Both the position numbers and the translations under genes were made by a program. Of a DNA stretch of 64,000 nt, positions 32,695 through 41,294 are shown piece after piece (position 1 is the stretch's first letter; every line of letters begins with the position of its first letter). The notes under the pieces are model-generated. The model worked only from the letters and a program-made list of their open reading frames with translations. It was not told the origin of the DNA and made no database searches. Source of the DNA: Rossellomorea pakistanensis (lineage in GTDB: Bacteria > Bacillota > Bacilli > Bacillales > Bacillaceae_B); NCBI RefSeq assembly GCF_016908495.1, contig NZ_JAFBDZ010000001.1:310001-374000 (forward strand). The letters are read 5' to 3'.

Positions 32695-33792
32695 ATGTTC
32701 CAAAAAAAACCTCTTATTATGCTGCTCGTCCCATTATTAGTTCTATTGTCCTTAATTTCTGGTTTTCTTATCTATAAGGGTGGTTTCCAAGATTGTCAAA
32801 GCCTTCTTATTGAAAAGAAAGCTCATACACAACAATCTCATAACGGTATCACTCCGAAGGGCACAAACAACATCCAAAACAATGTAGATAACCAAGGCTC
32901 AAGCTCAGCAGAAAATACTATTAATAATTCTGTCGATCACAATACTGGAGAAAATGGATCAAATAATATAACAAATAATATTATCAATAATGTAGAAGTC
33001 AATGTAAATGGTAATGGTAATGTTAAAAACTCCATTTCAAATAATATCAGCAATTTAGATGAAGCTAATAAACAAAACTCTGCTGGAACTAATGAAAGTA
33101 ATGACAAATCTTCTGATAATGGGAAAAAAGAAGAAAAAAAACAAAACGAAATCGTATGGGGAATTGATACGGCAAGCAAAACCAACGAAGGATTTTATAA
33201 TTGTGTAAACGAGAATTTTGGAAGTCCGCAGGTGGTGGGTCGTTATTTAGGAACTAAAGAGGATGTTTCAAAAGGAATTACCATTGAAGAAAAAGAGGCT
33301 ATCAAATCAAAAGGGGCACATATACTACTAATTCACAATCGGTTTAATGATGCAACCGGATATGAGAATGGAGTAGAAGAAGCAAAAGAAGCAATTTCTC
33401 TAGCAGAAGAACTAGGAGTGACTGAAGGTGTTGCTCTCTTTGCAGATATAGAACCTATTTACCCGGTAAATAAAGAATTTATTTTAGGATGGTATGAAAC
33501 AGTAAGTTCTTCCAAATATGAACCAGGAATATACGGCATTTTTGAAAAGGATAATCCTCTTTACAATGCATTTAATAATGCTGTAAATTCTAATCCTAGT
33601 TTGAAGGAGAATCTCATACTTTGGACGTCTGCCCCTAATACAGGGATCACAACTGAAGAACAATCACCTGAGTACCAACCAACAGCTCCAGAAGGCTCAC
33701 AAGTTATCGGATGGCAATATGGAATAGGCTCTAAAACTTGCAATATTGATACTAATTTATTTAACATGAAGTTTCAAGATATGCTTTGGTGA
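32695..33792 (+). CDS. Membrane-anchored glycoside-hydrolase-like (DUF1906) protein with Asn-rich linker
   Basis: A 365-residue protein. Residues about 7-27 are a membrane anchor. About 55-120 form a low-complexity Asn/Ser/Gly linker (NNITNNIINNVEVNVNGNG). From about 153 to the end is a DUF1906/Rv2525c-like glycoside-hydrolase-like domain: VWGIDTASKTNEGFYNCV, VVGRYLG, then GVALFADIEPIYPV, where the Asp and Glu sit in the TIM-barrel catalytic position. It should face the outside and act on cell-wall or spore polysaccharide. The ATG follows AAAGGGTG. The linker resembles spore-surface spacer regions. Confidence 0.8.
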   Translation: MFQKKPLIMLLVPLLVLLSLISGFLIYKGGFQDCQSLLIEKKAHTQQSHNGITPKGTNNIQNNVDNQGSSSAENTINNSVDHNTGENGSNNITNNIINNVEVNVNGNGNVKNSISNNISNLDEANKQNSAGTNESNDKSSDNGKKEEKKQNEIVWGIDTASKTNEGFYNCVNENFGSPQVVGRYLGTKEDVSKGITIEEKEAIKSKGAHILLIHNRFNDATGYENGVEEAKEAISLAEELGVTEGVALFADIEPIYPVNKEFILGWYETVSSSKYEPGIYGIFEKDNPLYNAFNNAVNSNPSLKENLILWTSAPNTGITTEEQSPEYQPTAPEGSQVIGWQYGIGSKTCNIDTNLFNMKFQDMLW

Positions 33793-33858
33793 TAAAAGAA
33801 TCGATTAATCATCCTCCTTTCATATTCTTATAATATTAGAAGGATTTTTCAATATAAT

Positions 33859-33903
33859 AAATAGTCCTACTTCTCATTATGATGAAGTGGGACTATTTTT
33901 TTT
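33859..33903 (+). terminator. Strong terminator after the DUF1906 gene
   Basis: A stem of about 14 bp (AATAGTCCTACTTC / GAAGTGGGACTATT, one G-U) has eight T residues on the plus strand. It overlaps the 3' end of the opposing small gene. Confidence 0.9.
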
Positions 33904-34065
33904 GATATTCAGTTTGTTTGATATAAATCCTATCCACACTTTTACTTTCGAATTCTTATCTTTTTTCGATTTTGAAAAACTTTTATTAAGAAGGTAATAG
34001 ATTCCTTCCTCAAGGATGACTAATAGAAACACAGGTAAAAGAATGATTATGGTCCACTCCCACAT
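33877..34065 (-). CDS. Small membrane protein (62 residues), unknown
   Basis: The ATG follows GAGGTG by 8 bases. Residues about 4-26 are a single hydrophobic helix (WTIIILLPVFLLVILEEGIYYLL), followed by a lysine-rich cytosolic tail (KSFSKSKKDKNSKVKVW). The last codons and stop lie within the opposing terminator hairpin, which would also stop this transcript. Family unknown. Confidence 0.55.
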   Translation of the reverse strand: MWEWTIIILLPVFLLVILEEGIYYLLNKSFSKSKKDKNSKVKVWIGFISNKLNIKKNSPTSS

Positions 34066-34327
34066 AGAAAAACACCTCTTAGTTAATATTCCACCTTTTA
34101 ATATATATTCCTTTATTTCCCTAACAATTCCCTTCCATAAACATTCTTTTGCAAACTCTTTTCACTATCTGCAGGATTTTAACATCTTTAACAGAATTTA
34201 AATGATTAATATAAATTTATTCATTACACCATAAGGTATCGTCCATTAGATTGGGGGATTCTACTTATTTTTTTGGAAATAAAAAGGTATTAATAATTTA
34301 ACTAGTTTTTAAGGAGAGTGTGTTTTC

Positions 34328-34705
34328 TTGAAATATAGAATAACTCAGCATCATTCTAGTAAATGTCCTAAACCCCTGATTTTAAAGCAAGGAGCGATCG
34401 TCAAAGTGGGAGGTTTATATAACGGTGAAAATAATGAATGGGTTAATTGGAGATACTGTACTTCTATTGAGAGTAACCTCTCTGGATGGGTGCCAGATCA
34501 AATTATTGCAATCACAGATGAACACGGAATGATTCTTGAAGATTACGATGCAACTGAATTAGATTGTTATAAAGAGAGTATTATTGAAGGGATTCAAGAA
34601 TTAAACGGTTGGGTCTGGTGTCGAGATCTAACGAACAATAGAAGAGGTTGGGTCCCTAAGAATAAATTAGAAAAGATTGATACAAAACGTGTAGAGCTAA
34701 TATAA
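34328..34705 (+). CDS. Protein with two bacterial SH3-like domains
   Basis: A 125-residue cytosolic protein made of two SH3-type barrels. The first (about 15-62) ends WRYCTSIESNLSGWVPDQ. The second (about 70-117) ends VWCRDLTNNRRGWVPKN. The paired GWVP endings show an internal duplication. Similar Bacillus proteins are annotated as SH3-like ligand-binding proteins; no partner is known. The TTG start is 9 bases behind AAGGAGAG. No signal peptide. Confidence 0.75.
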   Translation: MKYRITQHHSSKCPKPLILKQGAIVKVGGLYNGENNEWVNWRYCTSIESNLSGWVPDQIIAITDEHGMILEDYDATELDCYKESIIEGIQELNGWVWCRDLTNNRRGWVPKNKLEKIDTKRVELI

Positions 34706-34790
34706 ATTAGTGAGATGATTCAATTGGTTTCGTGAGCATACTATTAAAATATTAAAAAATCTTTTTAGAAGGATTTTCTTGTATTTGAAG

Positions 34791-34823
34791 AGATGCTCCG
34801 AAATCTTATAGGATCATCTTTTT
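34791..34823 (+). terminator. Terminator after the SH3-like gene
   Basis: AGATGCTCC and GGATCATCT form an imperfect stem followed by TTTTT. Confidence 0.6.
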
Positions 34824-34924
34824 AATAAAAAGCTTTGAAACCTTTTCCTTATGCACATTATTTATAATGCATTATTTTGTCGATTGGTGTATAATCAATT
34901 TTGCGGAAAATTTTATAGTATTAA

Positions 34925-35226
34925 GTATAGGTGGGGATGATTCCTTGAATATCATCCCCTTAAAAGGGAAGTTGGTGAAATGCCAACGCGGTCCCGCCAC
35001 TGTAAATGGTAGCAATGTTGCAAGAAAACCACTATACATTTATGTATGGGAAGGAGCAACAAGCTATGACCATAAGCCAGGAGACCTGCCTATTCGAGAA
35101 CACCATATTTGCCTACGAGGATAGGAGAGGTGTGTGACAGATCAGGAAACTCTTCGTTATGCTTCATTGTTTCGAATCTAGTCATACATACAGCATCTCC
35201 AATCATGTGGGGATGCTTTTATTTTT
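34925..35226 (+). ncRNA. Cobalamin (AdoCbl) riboswitch with terminator, controlling the cobalamin operon
   Basis: The B12-box core is clear: AAAAGGGAAG, TTGGTGAAATGCCAAC, then GCGGTCCCGCCACTGTAA, and downstream AAGCCAGGAGACCTGCCT. After about 80 bases an intrinsic terminator (AGCATCTCC / GGGGATGCT, 35192-35217, T-rich tail) sits just ahead of btuF. A good -10 box, TATAAT, lies at 34890-34895. Ligand binding should promote termination, so the operon is expressed when cobalamin is scarce. Confidence 0.96.
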
Positions 35227-35247
35227 GGACAACAGGGGGAAGTTATT

Positions 35248-36222
35248 GTGAAAAAGTTTTATTCGTTTTTATTAGTATTATTATTATCATTTGGAGTTTT
35301 AGCTGGATGCGGACAAAGTGACTCCAATGATGGAGCAAAGAAGAAAGAAAATCCACAAACAGTGGAAACAGAAAAAGCTGAATTTCCAGTTACCATTAAA
35401 GATGCCTCTGACAAAGAAGTAGTTATAGAGAAAAAACCGGAACGTATTGTTTCACTAATTCCAAGTAATACAGAAATTGCTTTTAGTTTAGGGTTAGGTG
35501 ATGAAGTAGTTGGTGTTTCAGATTTCGACACCTACCCTAAAGAAGTTGCGAACAAAGAAAAAATTGGCGGAATGGATTTTAATTTAGAAAAAATTATTTC
35601 TCTAAACCCTGATCTAGTACTTGCACATGGTTCAAGTGCTCATAATTCAACGGAAGGTTTACAACAGTTAAGGGATTCTGGAATTAAAGTCATCATTGTA
35701 AATGATGCCAAAAGCTTTGAGGAAGTCTATAACTCAATTGAAATGGTAGGTAAAGCTACTGGTGAAGTTAAAAAATCAAAAGAAATAATATCTGATATGA
35801 AGGGGAAAATAGCTAATATTAAAGAAAAAGCTGCTGAAATAACTGAGGATGAGATGAAAACGGTTTATGTTGAAGTTTCTCCAGCACCAGAAATGTTCAC
35901 AACCGGAAAGAATACTTTCATGAATGAAATGCTAGAAATCATCAATGCTAACAATATGGCGGGTAATTTAGACGGATGGGTAAAAATAGACCAAGAAGCT
36001 ATTATTAAAAAGAATCCAGATGTCATCATTACAACTTACGGTTATTATACAGAAGACCCTGCTGGACAAGTTTTAAGTCGCGACGGATGGAAAGATATCA
36101 ATGCTGTAAAAAATAAACAAGTATTTGATGTTCATTCTGAAATTGTTACCCGTTCAGGCCCAAGACTTGCAGAAGGAGTAGAGGAACTTGCTAACGCCAT
36201 TTATCCGGAAGTCTTTAAGTAA
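35248..36222 (+). CDS. btuF: Cobalamin/corrinoid-binding lipoprotein BtuF
   Basis: A 324-residue class III substrate-binding protein. The lipobox LAGC ends at Cys21, so it is lipid-anchored outside the membrane. The core has ERIVSLIPSNTEIAFSLGLGDEVVGVSDF, then NPDLVLAHGSS, matching BtuF/YvrC. It is first in the riboswitch-controlled operon and overlaps btuC by 35 bases. The GTG start follows AGGGGGAAG. It captures cobamides or cobinamide for BtuCD. Confidence 0.93.
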   Translation: MKKFYSFLLVLLLSFGVLAGCGQSDSNDGAKKKENPQTVETEKAEFPVTIKDASDKEVVIEKKPERIVSLIPSNTEIAFSLGLGDEVVGVSDFDTYPKEVANKEKIGGMDFNLEKIISLNPDLVLAHGSSAHNSTEGLQQLRDSGIKVIIVNDAKSFEEVYNSIEMVGKATGEVKKSKEIISDMKGKIANIKEKAAEITEDEMKTVYVEVSPAPEMFTTGKNTFMNEMLEIINANNMAGNLDGWVKIDQEAIIKKNPDVIITTYGYYTEDPAGQVLSRDGWKDINAVKNKQVFDVHSEIVTRSGPRLAEGVEELANAIYPEVFK

Positions 36223-37249
36223 CAATAAATTCATTGCTTATATTCTTTGTTCTATTTTTTTCATTGTATCAATATTGTTCGCAATATCGATTGGAACCGT
36301 TTCAATTCCAATTACCACTATATTAACGATTATTAGTTCAGAAGTACTCCACCTTCCCATCCAAGGGATCGAAGAGTCTATGTTTACAAACATCGTTATG
36401 AAGGTTCGTTTGCCACGAGTATTATTGGCAGGGTTAGTAGGGGCGTCTCTTGCAATTGCAGGAGCCGCCTTTCAAGGTTTATTACGAAATCCACTTGCAG
36501 ATCCCTTTACCCTTGGAGTTTCATCAGGCGCCTCCTTGGGTGCGGTATTAGTGTTGTTTTTCAATCTATCCTTACCCATCATTGGAATTTTCACTTTACC
36601 TGTCTTAAGTATTTTATTTTCCATTTTTACCATATTCATCGTATTAATTTTTGCAAAAAAAGTAGAAAGTACAATGAAGGTAGAAACGATTATATTAACG
36701 GGTATTATCTTTTCATCCTTTCTTGGTTCATTAATTTCTTTATTAATTGCCTTAACTGGTGATGAACTCCGCCAAATCATTGGCTGGCTTTTAGGCAGCG
36801 TCTCGATGAGAGGCTGGGATTATATTAAGATTATCATTCCATTTTTTGTTGTCGGTTCAATCATTCTTGTATTTAGTGCGAAGGAATTAAATGCAATGTC
36901 TTTTGGAGAAGAACGTGCACAGCATCTAGGTGTTAATGTTGCACGTAAAAAAATGATCGTACTAACAGCTGGTTCTATTCTAACAGGAGCTGCTGTGGCT
37001 GTTTCTGGGACAATTGGTTTTGTTGGATTAGTGATTCCTCATCTTATACGATTATTGTGGGGACCTGATCATCGACATTTACTGCCATTAGCTATGATTA
37101 CGGGAGCAGGGTTTCTTATTCTTGCTGACTTAGTTTCTAGAACGATTATATCACCCACAGAATTACCGATTGGAGTCATTACCAGCATTATCGGAGCTCC
37201 AATTTTTGCGATATTATTATTAAACCGAAAAAGAGAAAGAAGAGGGTAA
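36188..37249 (+). CDS. btuC: Cobalamin ABC transporter permease BtuC
   Basis: A 353-residue FecCD-family permease with about ten helices. The signature stretch is RLPRVLLAGLVGASLAIAGAAFQGLLRNPLADPFTLGVSSGA, and the ATPase-coupling loop is GTIGFVGLVIPHLIRLLWGPDHRHLLP. The TTG start lies inside the end of btuF behind GGAGTAGAGG. It ends 2 bases before the ATPase gene. Context and riboswitch fix the substrate class as corrinoids. Confidence 0.93.
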   Translation: MLTPFIRKSLSNNKFIAYILCSIFFIVSILFAISIGTVSIPITTILTIISSEVLHLPIQGIEESMFTNIVMKVRLPRVLLAGLVGASLAIAGAAFQGLLRNPLADPFTLGVSSGASLGAVLVLFFNLSLPIIGIFTLPVLSILFSIFTIFIVLIFAKKVESTMKVETIILTGIIFSSFLGSLISLLIALTGDELRQIIGWLLGSVSMRGWDYIKIIIPFFVVGSIILVFSAKELNAMSFGEERAQHLGVNVARKKMIVLTAGSILTGAAVAVSGTIGFVGLVIPHLIRLLWGPDHRHLLPLAMITGAGFLILADLVSRTIISPTELPIGVITSIIGAPIFAILLLNRKRERRG

Positions 37250-37251
37250 CG

Positions 37252-38721
37252 ATGATCGGAGTCACAAATGTTTCAGGTGGATATTCATCCGTATCAGTAC
37301 TTAAAGATATCTCGTTTTCAGTAAAAAAAGGGCAGCTATTTGGCATTTTAGGCCCGAATGGTAGTGGGAAAACTACATTATTGAAGATGTTAAGTGGAGT
37401 TCTGACAGCTAATAATGGCGAAATCCTTATAAAGGGTCACTCTATAAGTAGTTACTCTTCTAAAAAACTTGCTAAAGTGATGGCTGTATTACCTCAAAAT
37501 ACAACAGAGTTTTTTTCCTATACAGTAAAAGAAACAGTATCTTTAGGTCGTTATGCCCATCAGGATGGCTGGTTTAATACATGGTCCGAAAAGGATGAAA
37601 TCACGGTTCAAAAGGTTATGGAGCAGACTGGGATTATCGAATATCAACATCACTCCATACAACAGTTGTCCGGTGGAGAAAGACAAAGAGTATTTCTAGC
37701 TCAAGCTCTCGCTCAAGAACCTGAAATTTTATTATTAGATGAACCAACTAATCATTTGGATTTATCCTATCAAAAAGAATTACTAGACCTCTTAAAAAGG
37801 TGGACCAAAGAACAGGAATTAACGGTATTATCCATTTTTCATGACCTAAACCTTGCAGGTCTATATTGTGATCAATTACTTCTACTAAAGGATGGACAAA
37901 TCAACATCGATTCTTATCCTAATGAAGTATTAAAGGAAGAAAGAATAAAAAACGTTTATCAAACAGAAATAAAAAAACACCCGCATCCACATGTTCCTGC
38001 TCCTCAAATGCTGCTTCTTCCGGATTCAGAATATCAAGAAGGACATTTATTAGAAATAAATGAATCCTTTTTGTCATCCACTGAGGAGTGCATAGTATTA
38101 GTATCTCCTGAACCTTTAAAAACCATGTCATCTGGAGTGATTGGTTCAGGATCGGGGTGGTATCAAAATTTTATTAACCGACATGTGGCTAAAACCTATA
38201 ACTGTAGTAATCACCGTGAAGAAATGAAGGACTTTATACAAGATTTAGGTTATGGTCCAAGTGACACCGTTGGAATGATGACGGCAGTTAATCTTGGTGA
38301 TGTTTCCTATGAGTTTTATCAAGATGGTGAATTTTCAATCTTTGTGGTAGTAACAGCAGGGGTGGGCAATGCGATTGATGCTAGTAAAAGTGAACTGCAT
38401 TCTTATGAATTGGAACCTGGAACCATCAATACATGGGTATTTGTTAATGGTAAAATTACAGAAGAAGCCTTTATTCAAAGTATCATGACAGCAACAGAGT
38501 CAAAAGTGAAGGTTTTACATGATCAAAAAGTAAAGGATTCGGTAACAGGTACACTTGCAACAGGTACTTCAACAGATAGTATATTAATTGCTTCTACACA
38601 ACAGGGGAAGGAACTGGAATACGCAGGAACGATTACACCGCTCGGGAAAATGATTAGTAAAGGTATATATGAATGTACTACAAATGCATTAAATCTTTAT
38701 AGAAAAAGGGTTAAGACATGA
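37252..38721 (+). CDS. btuD: Fusion of BtuD ATPase and CbiZ adenosylcobinamide amidohydrolase
   Basis: A 489-residue two-part protein. Residues about 1-250 are an ABC ATPase: Walker A GPNGSGKTT (34-42), signature LSGGERQRVFLAQ, Walker B ILLLDEPTNHLD, switch FHDLNLAGLYCDQ. After a His/Pro-rich linker (KKHPHPHVPAPQ), residues about 285-489 match CbiZ (MSSGVIGSGSGWYQNF, VGMMTAVNLGDVS, VTAGVGNAIDAS, ILIASTQQGKELEYAGTITPLGK). CbiZ cleaves the aminopropanol side chain of adenosylcobinamide and some pseudocobamides to give adenosylcobyric acid. Uptake and first remodelling are thus on one polypeptide. Its stop overlaps cbiB (ATGA). Confidence 0.93.
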   Translation: MIGVTNVSGGYSSVSVLKDISFSVKKGQLFGILGPNGSGKTTLLKMLSGVLTANNGEILIKGHSISSYSSKKLAKVMAVLPQNTTEFFSYTVKETVSLGRYAHQDGWFNTWSEKDEITVQKVMEQTGIIEYQHHSIQQLSGGERQRVFLAQALAQEPEILLLDEPTNHLDLSYQKELLDLLKRWTKEQELTVLSIFHDLNLAGLYCDQLLLLKDGQINIDSYPNEVLKEERIKNVYQTEIKKHPHPHVPAPQMLLLPDSEYQEGHLLEINESFLSSTEECIVLVSPEPLKTMSSGVIGSGSGWYQNFINRHVAKTYNCSNHREEMKDFIQDLGYGPSDTVGMMTAVNLGDVSYEFYQDGEFSIFVVVTAGVGNAIDASKSELHSYELEPGTINTWVFVNGKITEEAFIQSIMTATESKVKVLHDQKVKDSVTGTLATGTSTDSILIASTQQGKELEYAGTITPLGKMISKGIYECTTNALNLYRKRVKT

Positions 38722-39683
38722 TTGCCTATCATTTAATAGCCATTACAATCGCTTTTATTTTGGATATCATTATTGGTGATCCCCTAAATTGGCCACACCC
38801 TGTAAAATGGATGGGAAGTTATATTGCGATATTGGAAAAATGGCTAAATAAAGGTAAACACAAAGGAATAAAAGGATTTATTATGTTGTTTATCTTAATT
38901 ATATCCATTTTATTTATTATTCTCCCAATTTTGTGGATAGGTTACAGTATTCACACATTCATAGGGATTCTTATTGAGAGTATATTGATCATGACAACGA
39001 TTTCTCAGAAAAGCCTTAGGATGGCAGCTTTGGATGTATTGAAGCCATTAACCCATAATAACTTAAACGAAGCAAGGATAAAGCTTTCTTATATTGTTGG
39101 AAGGGATACTGATTCATTAAGTGAGGAAGAGATTGTGCGTGGAACAGTTGAAACTGTTGCTGAAAATACGAGTGATGGAATTACAGCACCCTTGTTTTGG
39201 GGATTTATCGGTGGTGCACCACTTGCCCTAATCTACCGGTGTATAAATACTTGTGATTCAATGGTAGGTTATAAGAATGAGAGGTATAAAGATTTTGGTT
39301 TTGCTTCCGCTAAGCTTGATGATTGTGTTAATTGGATCCCTAGTCGAATCACAGGCGTTATTTTATTGCTAAGTCAGAAACCTGAATATTTATCCTATAA
39401 AGCTGCTTTCACTATTCTCTTACGTGATGCCAAAAAACACCCAAGCCCCAATAGTGGTTGGGGGGAGGCTGCCATTGCTGCAAGCTTAGGGATCCAGCTT
39501 GGAGGAATCAACTATTACATAGGGGTAAAATCCAACCGGGCGAGAATGGGAGATCCCTTGGTTAATTTAAACCAAATCCACATTTTAAAGACCGTAAAGA
39601 TTATGCATATAGCCTGTTTTTTCTATTTACTTTTATTATGGATCGGGGGAGTGATGTTTGAAATTACCAAAGCATGGATCTAA
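38718..39683 (+). CDS. cbiB: Adenosylcobinamide-phosphate synthase CbiB
   Basis: A 321-residue integral membrane enzyme that joins (R)-1-amino-2-propanol phosphate to cobyric acid. Family landmarks are the opening DIIIGDPLNWPHPVKWMGSYI, then ISYIVGRDT-type and EETVAENTSDGITAPLFW-like segments (here GTVETVAENTSDG) and the late HPSPNSGWGEAAIAASLGI. Four to five helices. It starts at ATGA with the fusion gene and overlaps cobD by 26 bases. It re-attaches the linker after CbiZ cleavage. Confidence 0.95.
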   Translation: MIAYHLIAITIAFILDIIIGDPLNWPHPVKWMGSYIAILEKWLNKGKHKGIKGFIMLFILIISILFIILPILWIGYSIHTFIGILIESILIMTTISQKSLRMAALDVLKPLTHNNLNEARIKLSYIVGRDTDSLSEEEIVRGTVETVAENTSDGITAPLFWGFIGGAPLALIYRCINTCDSMVGYKNERYKDFGFASAKLDDCVNWIPSRITGVILLLSQKPEYLSYKAAFTILLRDAKKHPSPNSGWGEAAIAASLGIQLGGINYYIGVKSNRARMGDPLVNLNQIHILKTVKIMHIACFFYLLLLWIGGVMFEITKAWI

Positions 39684-40746
39684 TCCTCAATATGTATACA
39701 GTGCGATGAAAATGAACAAACCAGATGGTGTTATCGATCTAAGTGCCAATATTAATTCTTTTGGGCCACCTAACGTTTTGATAGATAATTGGAGTCAATT
39801 ATTAAAAGAAATTGTTGAATATCCTGATCCTTACGCACAAAACCTACGGAGAAAGATATCTGAAAGTGTTAATGTAAATGTCGAAAAGATTCTCGTTGGG
39901 AATGGCGGAGCAGAGCTTATACATTTGATTGCCCGTATGTTCGCTAAAAAGAGAATTCTTATTGTTCAACCCACGTTTTCCGAATATGAAAATGCGTGTC
40001 GTTCATTTCGTTGTGAAATTTATCATCATCAATTAACAGAACCACATTGGAATATAGAAATTGAGAAGTTGAAATTATCTTTATCGGAAATGGACGCTCT
40101 TTTTCTGTGCAATCCAACCAATCCAACTGGAATCGTTTATTCCTATGAAACTCTTAAAGAAATCATAGAAGAAGCATATAAACATAAATGTACCGTCATT
40201 ATTGATGAAGCCTTTTATGATTTTGTCATGAATTATCAATCAATAGTTGCACTTTTGAATGAATATGAAAACTTAATCATTATACGTTCCCTGACAAAAA
40301 TGTTTAGCATCCCAGGTATTCGTTTAGGCTATCTTATGGCAGCTAATGAAATTATTCAACAGTTACAAAGCATCCAGGTCCATTGGAGTGTCAATGCTAT
40401 CGCTTTAACAGCTGGAGAACTTCTTTTAGAACAAGAAGACTTTATCCGAGAAACGCAATCACATATCAAAGAAGAAAGAGAAGCACTCTTTTCGTATTTT
40501 GATAGTCAGCATTTTTTAGTATCACCTAGTCAAACAAACTTTTACTTATTAAGGGACCCACAGATAGAGGACCAATTTTTATTGTTCTCATTTCTTTTGG
40601 AAAAGGGAATTGTATGCCGGCATACTCTTAATTTTCAAGGGTTAGAGGGCCGCTGGTTAAGGTTTGCTATAAAGGGAAAAAAAGAACATACAAGATTAAT
40701 GGAAGTGATGGGAGAATGGAGACAAACAACACCTTATTATTCATAA
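39658..40746 (+). CDS. cobD: Threonine-phosphate decarboxylase CobD
   Basis: A 362-residue PLP enzyme of the histidinol-phosphate aminotransferase fold. It begins KLPKHGSNPQYVYSAMKMN, the CobD start. The PLP region shows FLCNPTNPTGIVYS, VIIDEAFYDF, and the lysine-bearing RSLTKMFSIPGIRLGYL. It makes (R)-1-amino-2-propanol O-2-phosphate from threonine phosphate for CbiB. The TTG start follows GGGGGAGTG. No threonine kinase (PduX) is seen in the window. Confidence 0.94.
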   Translation: MKLPKHGSNPQYVYSAMKMNKPDGVIDLSANINSFGPPNVLIDNWSQLLKEIVEYPDPYAQNLRRKISESVNVNVEKILVGNGGAELIHLIARMFAKKRILIVQPTFSEYENACRSFRCEIYHHQLTEPHWNIEIEKLKLSLSEMDALFLCNPTNPTGIVYSYETLKEIIEEAYKHKCTVIIDEAFYDFVMNYQSIVALLNEYENLIIIRSLTKMFSIPGIRLGYLMAANEIIQQLQSIQVHWSVNAIALTAGELLLEQEDFIRETQSHIKEEREALFSYFDSQHFLVSPSQTNFYLLRDPQIEDQFLLFSFLLEKGIVCRHTLNFQGLEGRWLRFAIKGKKEHTRLMEVMGEWRQTTPYYS

Positions 40747-41294
40747 CCGGTGGAGTAAGAAGCGGAAAAAGCGGTTTTGCAGAACAGCTTGCCAAAAAAA
40801 TATCCATTTCAACTGCTACAAAGCTCCATTATCTTGCTACTGCTCAATCAACAGACACTGAAATGAAAAACAGAATTCTTCGTCACAAGTTAGATCGTCA
40901 GCATAGTGATGTAGACTGGACAACATGGGAATGTCCTATTAATATACAGAACTTATCCTATCAATTTAGTAAAAATGATACCGTTTTATTAGATTGTCTA
41001 ACTACATTGTTAACGAATGAAATGTTCTCAAGTGAACGAAATTGGAATGATCCAATTGTTCAAGATGATATTATAATGAAAATACACAATGCACTTAATG
41101 GATTGAAAAAAAATGTACATACTCTCTTGGTAGTTAGTAACGAAGTTTTAAATGAACCAGGATATAATAACGAACTGATTACTATATATCAAAGAATGAT
41201 TGGAATACTTCACCAAAAAATTGTATTAGAAGCTTCTCAAGCTTATTTAATTGAATCGGGAATTCCTGTACGAATGAAAGGAGAATCATTATGA
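40716..41294 (+). CDS. cobU: Adenosylcobinamide kinase / guanylyltransferase CobU
   Basis: A 192-residue enzyme. The P-loop GGVRSGKS (12-19) is canonical. The RILRHKLDR segment holds His57, which matches the guanylylated His of Salmonella CobU. The second half is less usual: VSNEVLNEPGYNNELITIYQRMIG replaces the common GWGIVPxNxxxRxFRDxxG stretch. A degenerate second CobU-like protein downstream (44108) keeps exactly that part. It overlaps cobD by 31 bases and cbiP by 4. Confidence 0.9.
   Translation: METNNTLLFITGGVRSGKSGFAEQLAKKISISTATKLHYLATAQSTDTEMKNRILRHKLDRQHSDVDWTTWECPINIQNLSYQFSKNDTVLLDCLTTLLTNEMFSSERNWNDPIVQDDIIMKIHNALNGLKKNVHTLLVVSNEVLNEPGYNNELITIYQRMIGILHQKIVLEASQAYLIESGIPVRMKGESL

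Noticed and set aside
34867-35321. Open frames over the region before btuF (85 and 70 codons)
   Set aside because: They lie within the cobalamin riboswitch and its terminator, have no ribosome sites, and their composition follows the RNA consensus rather than a protein.
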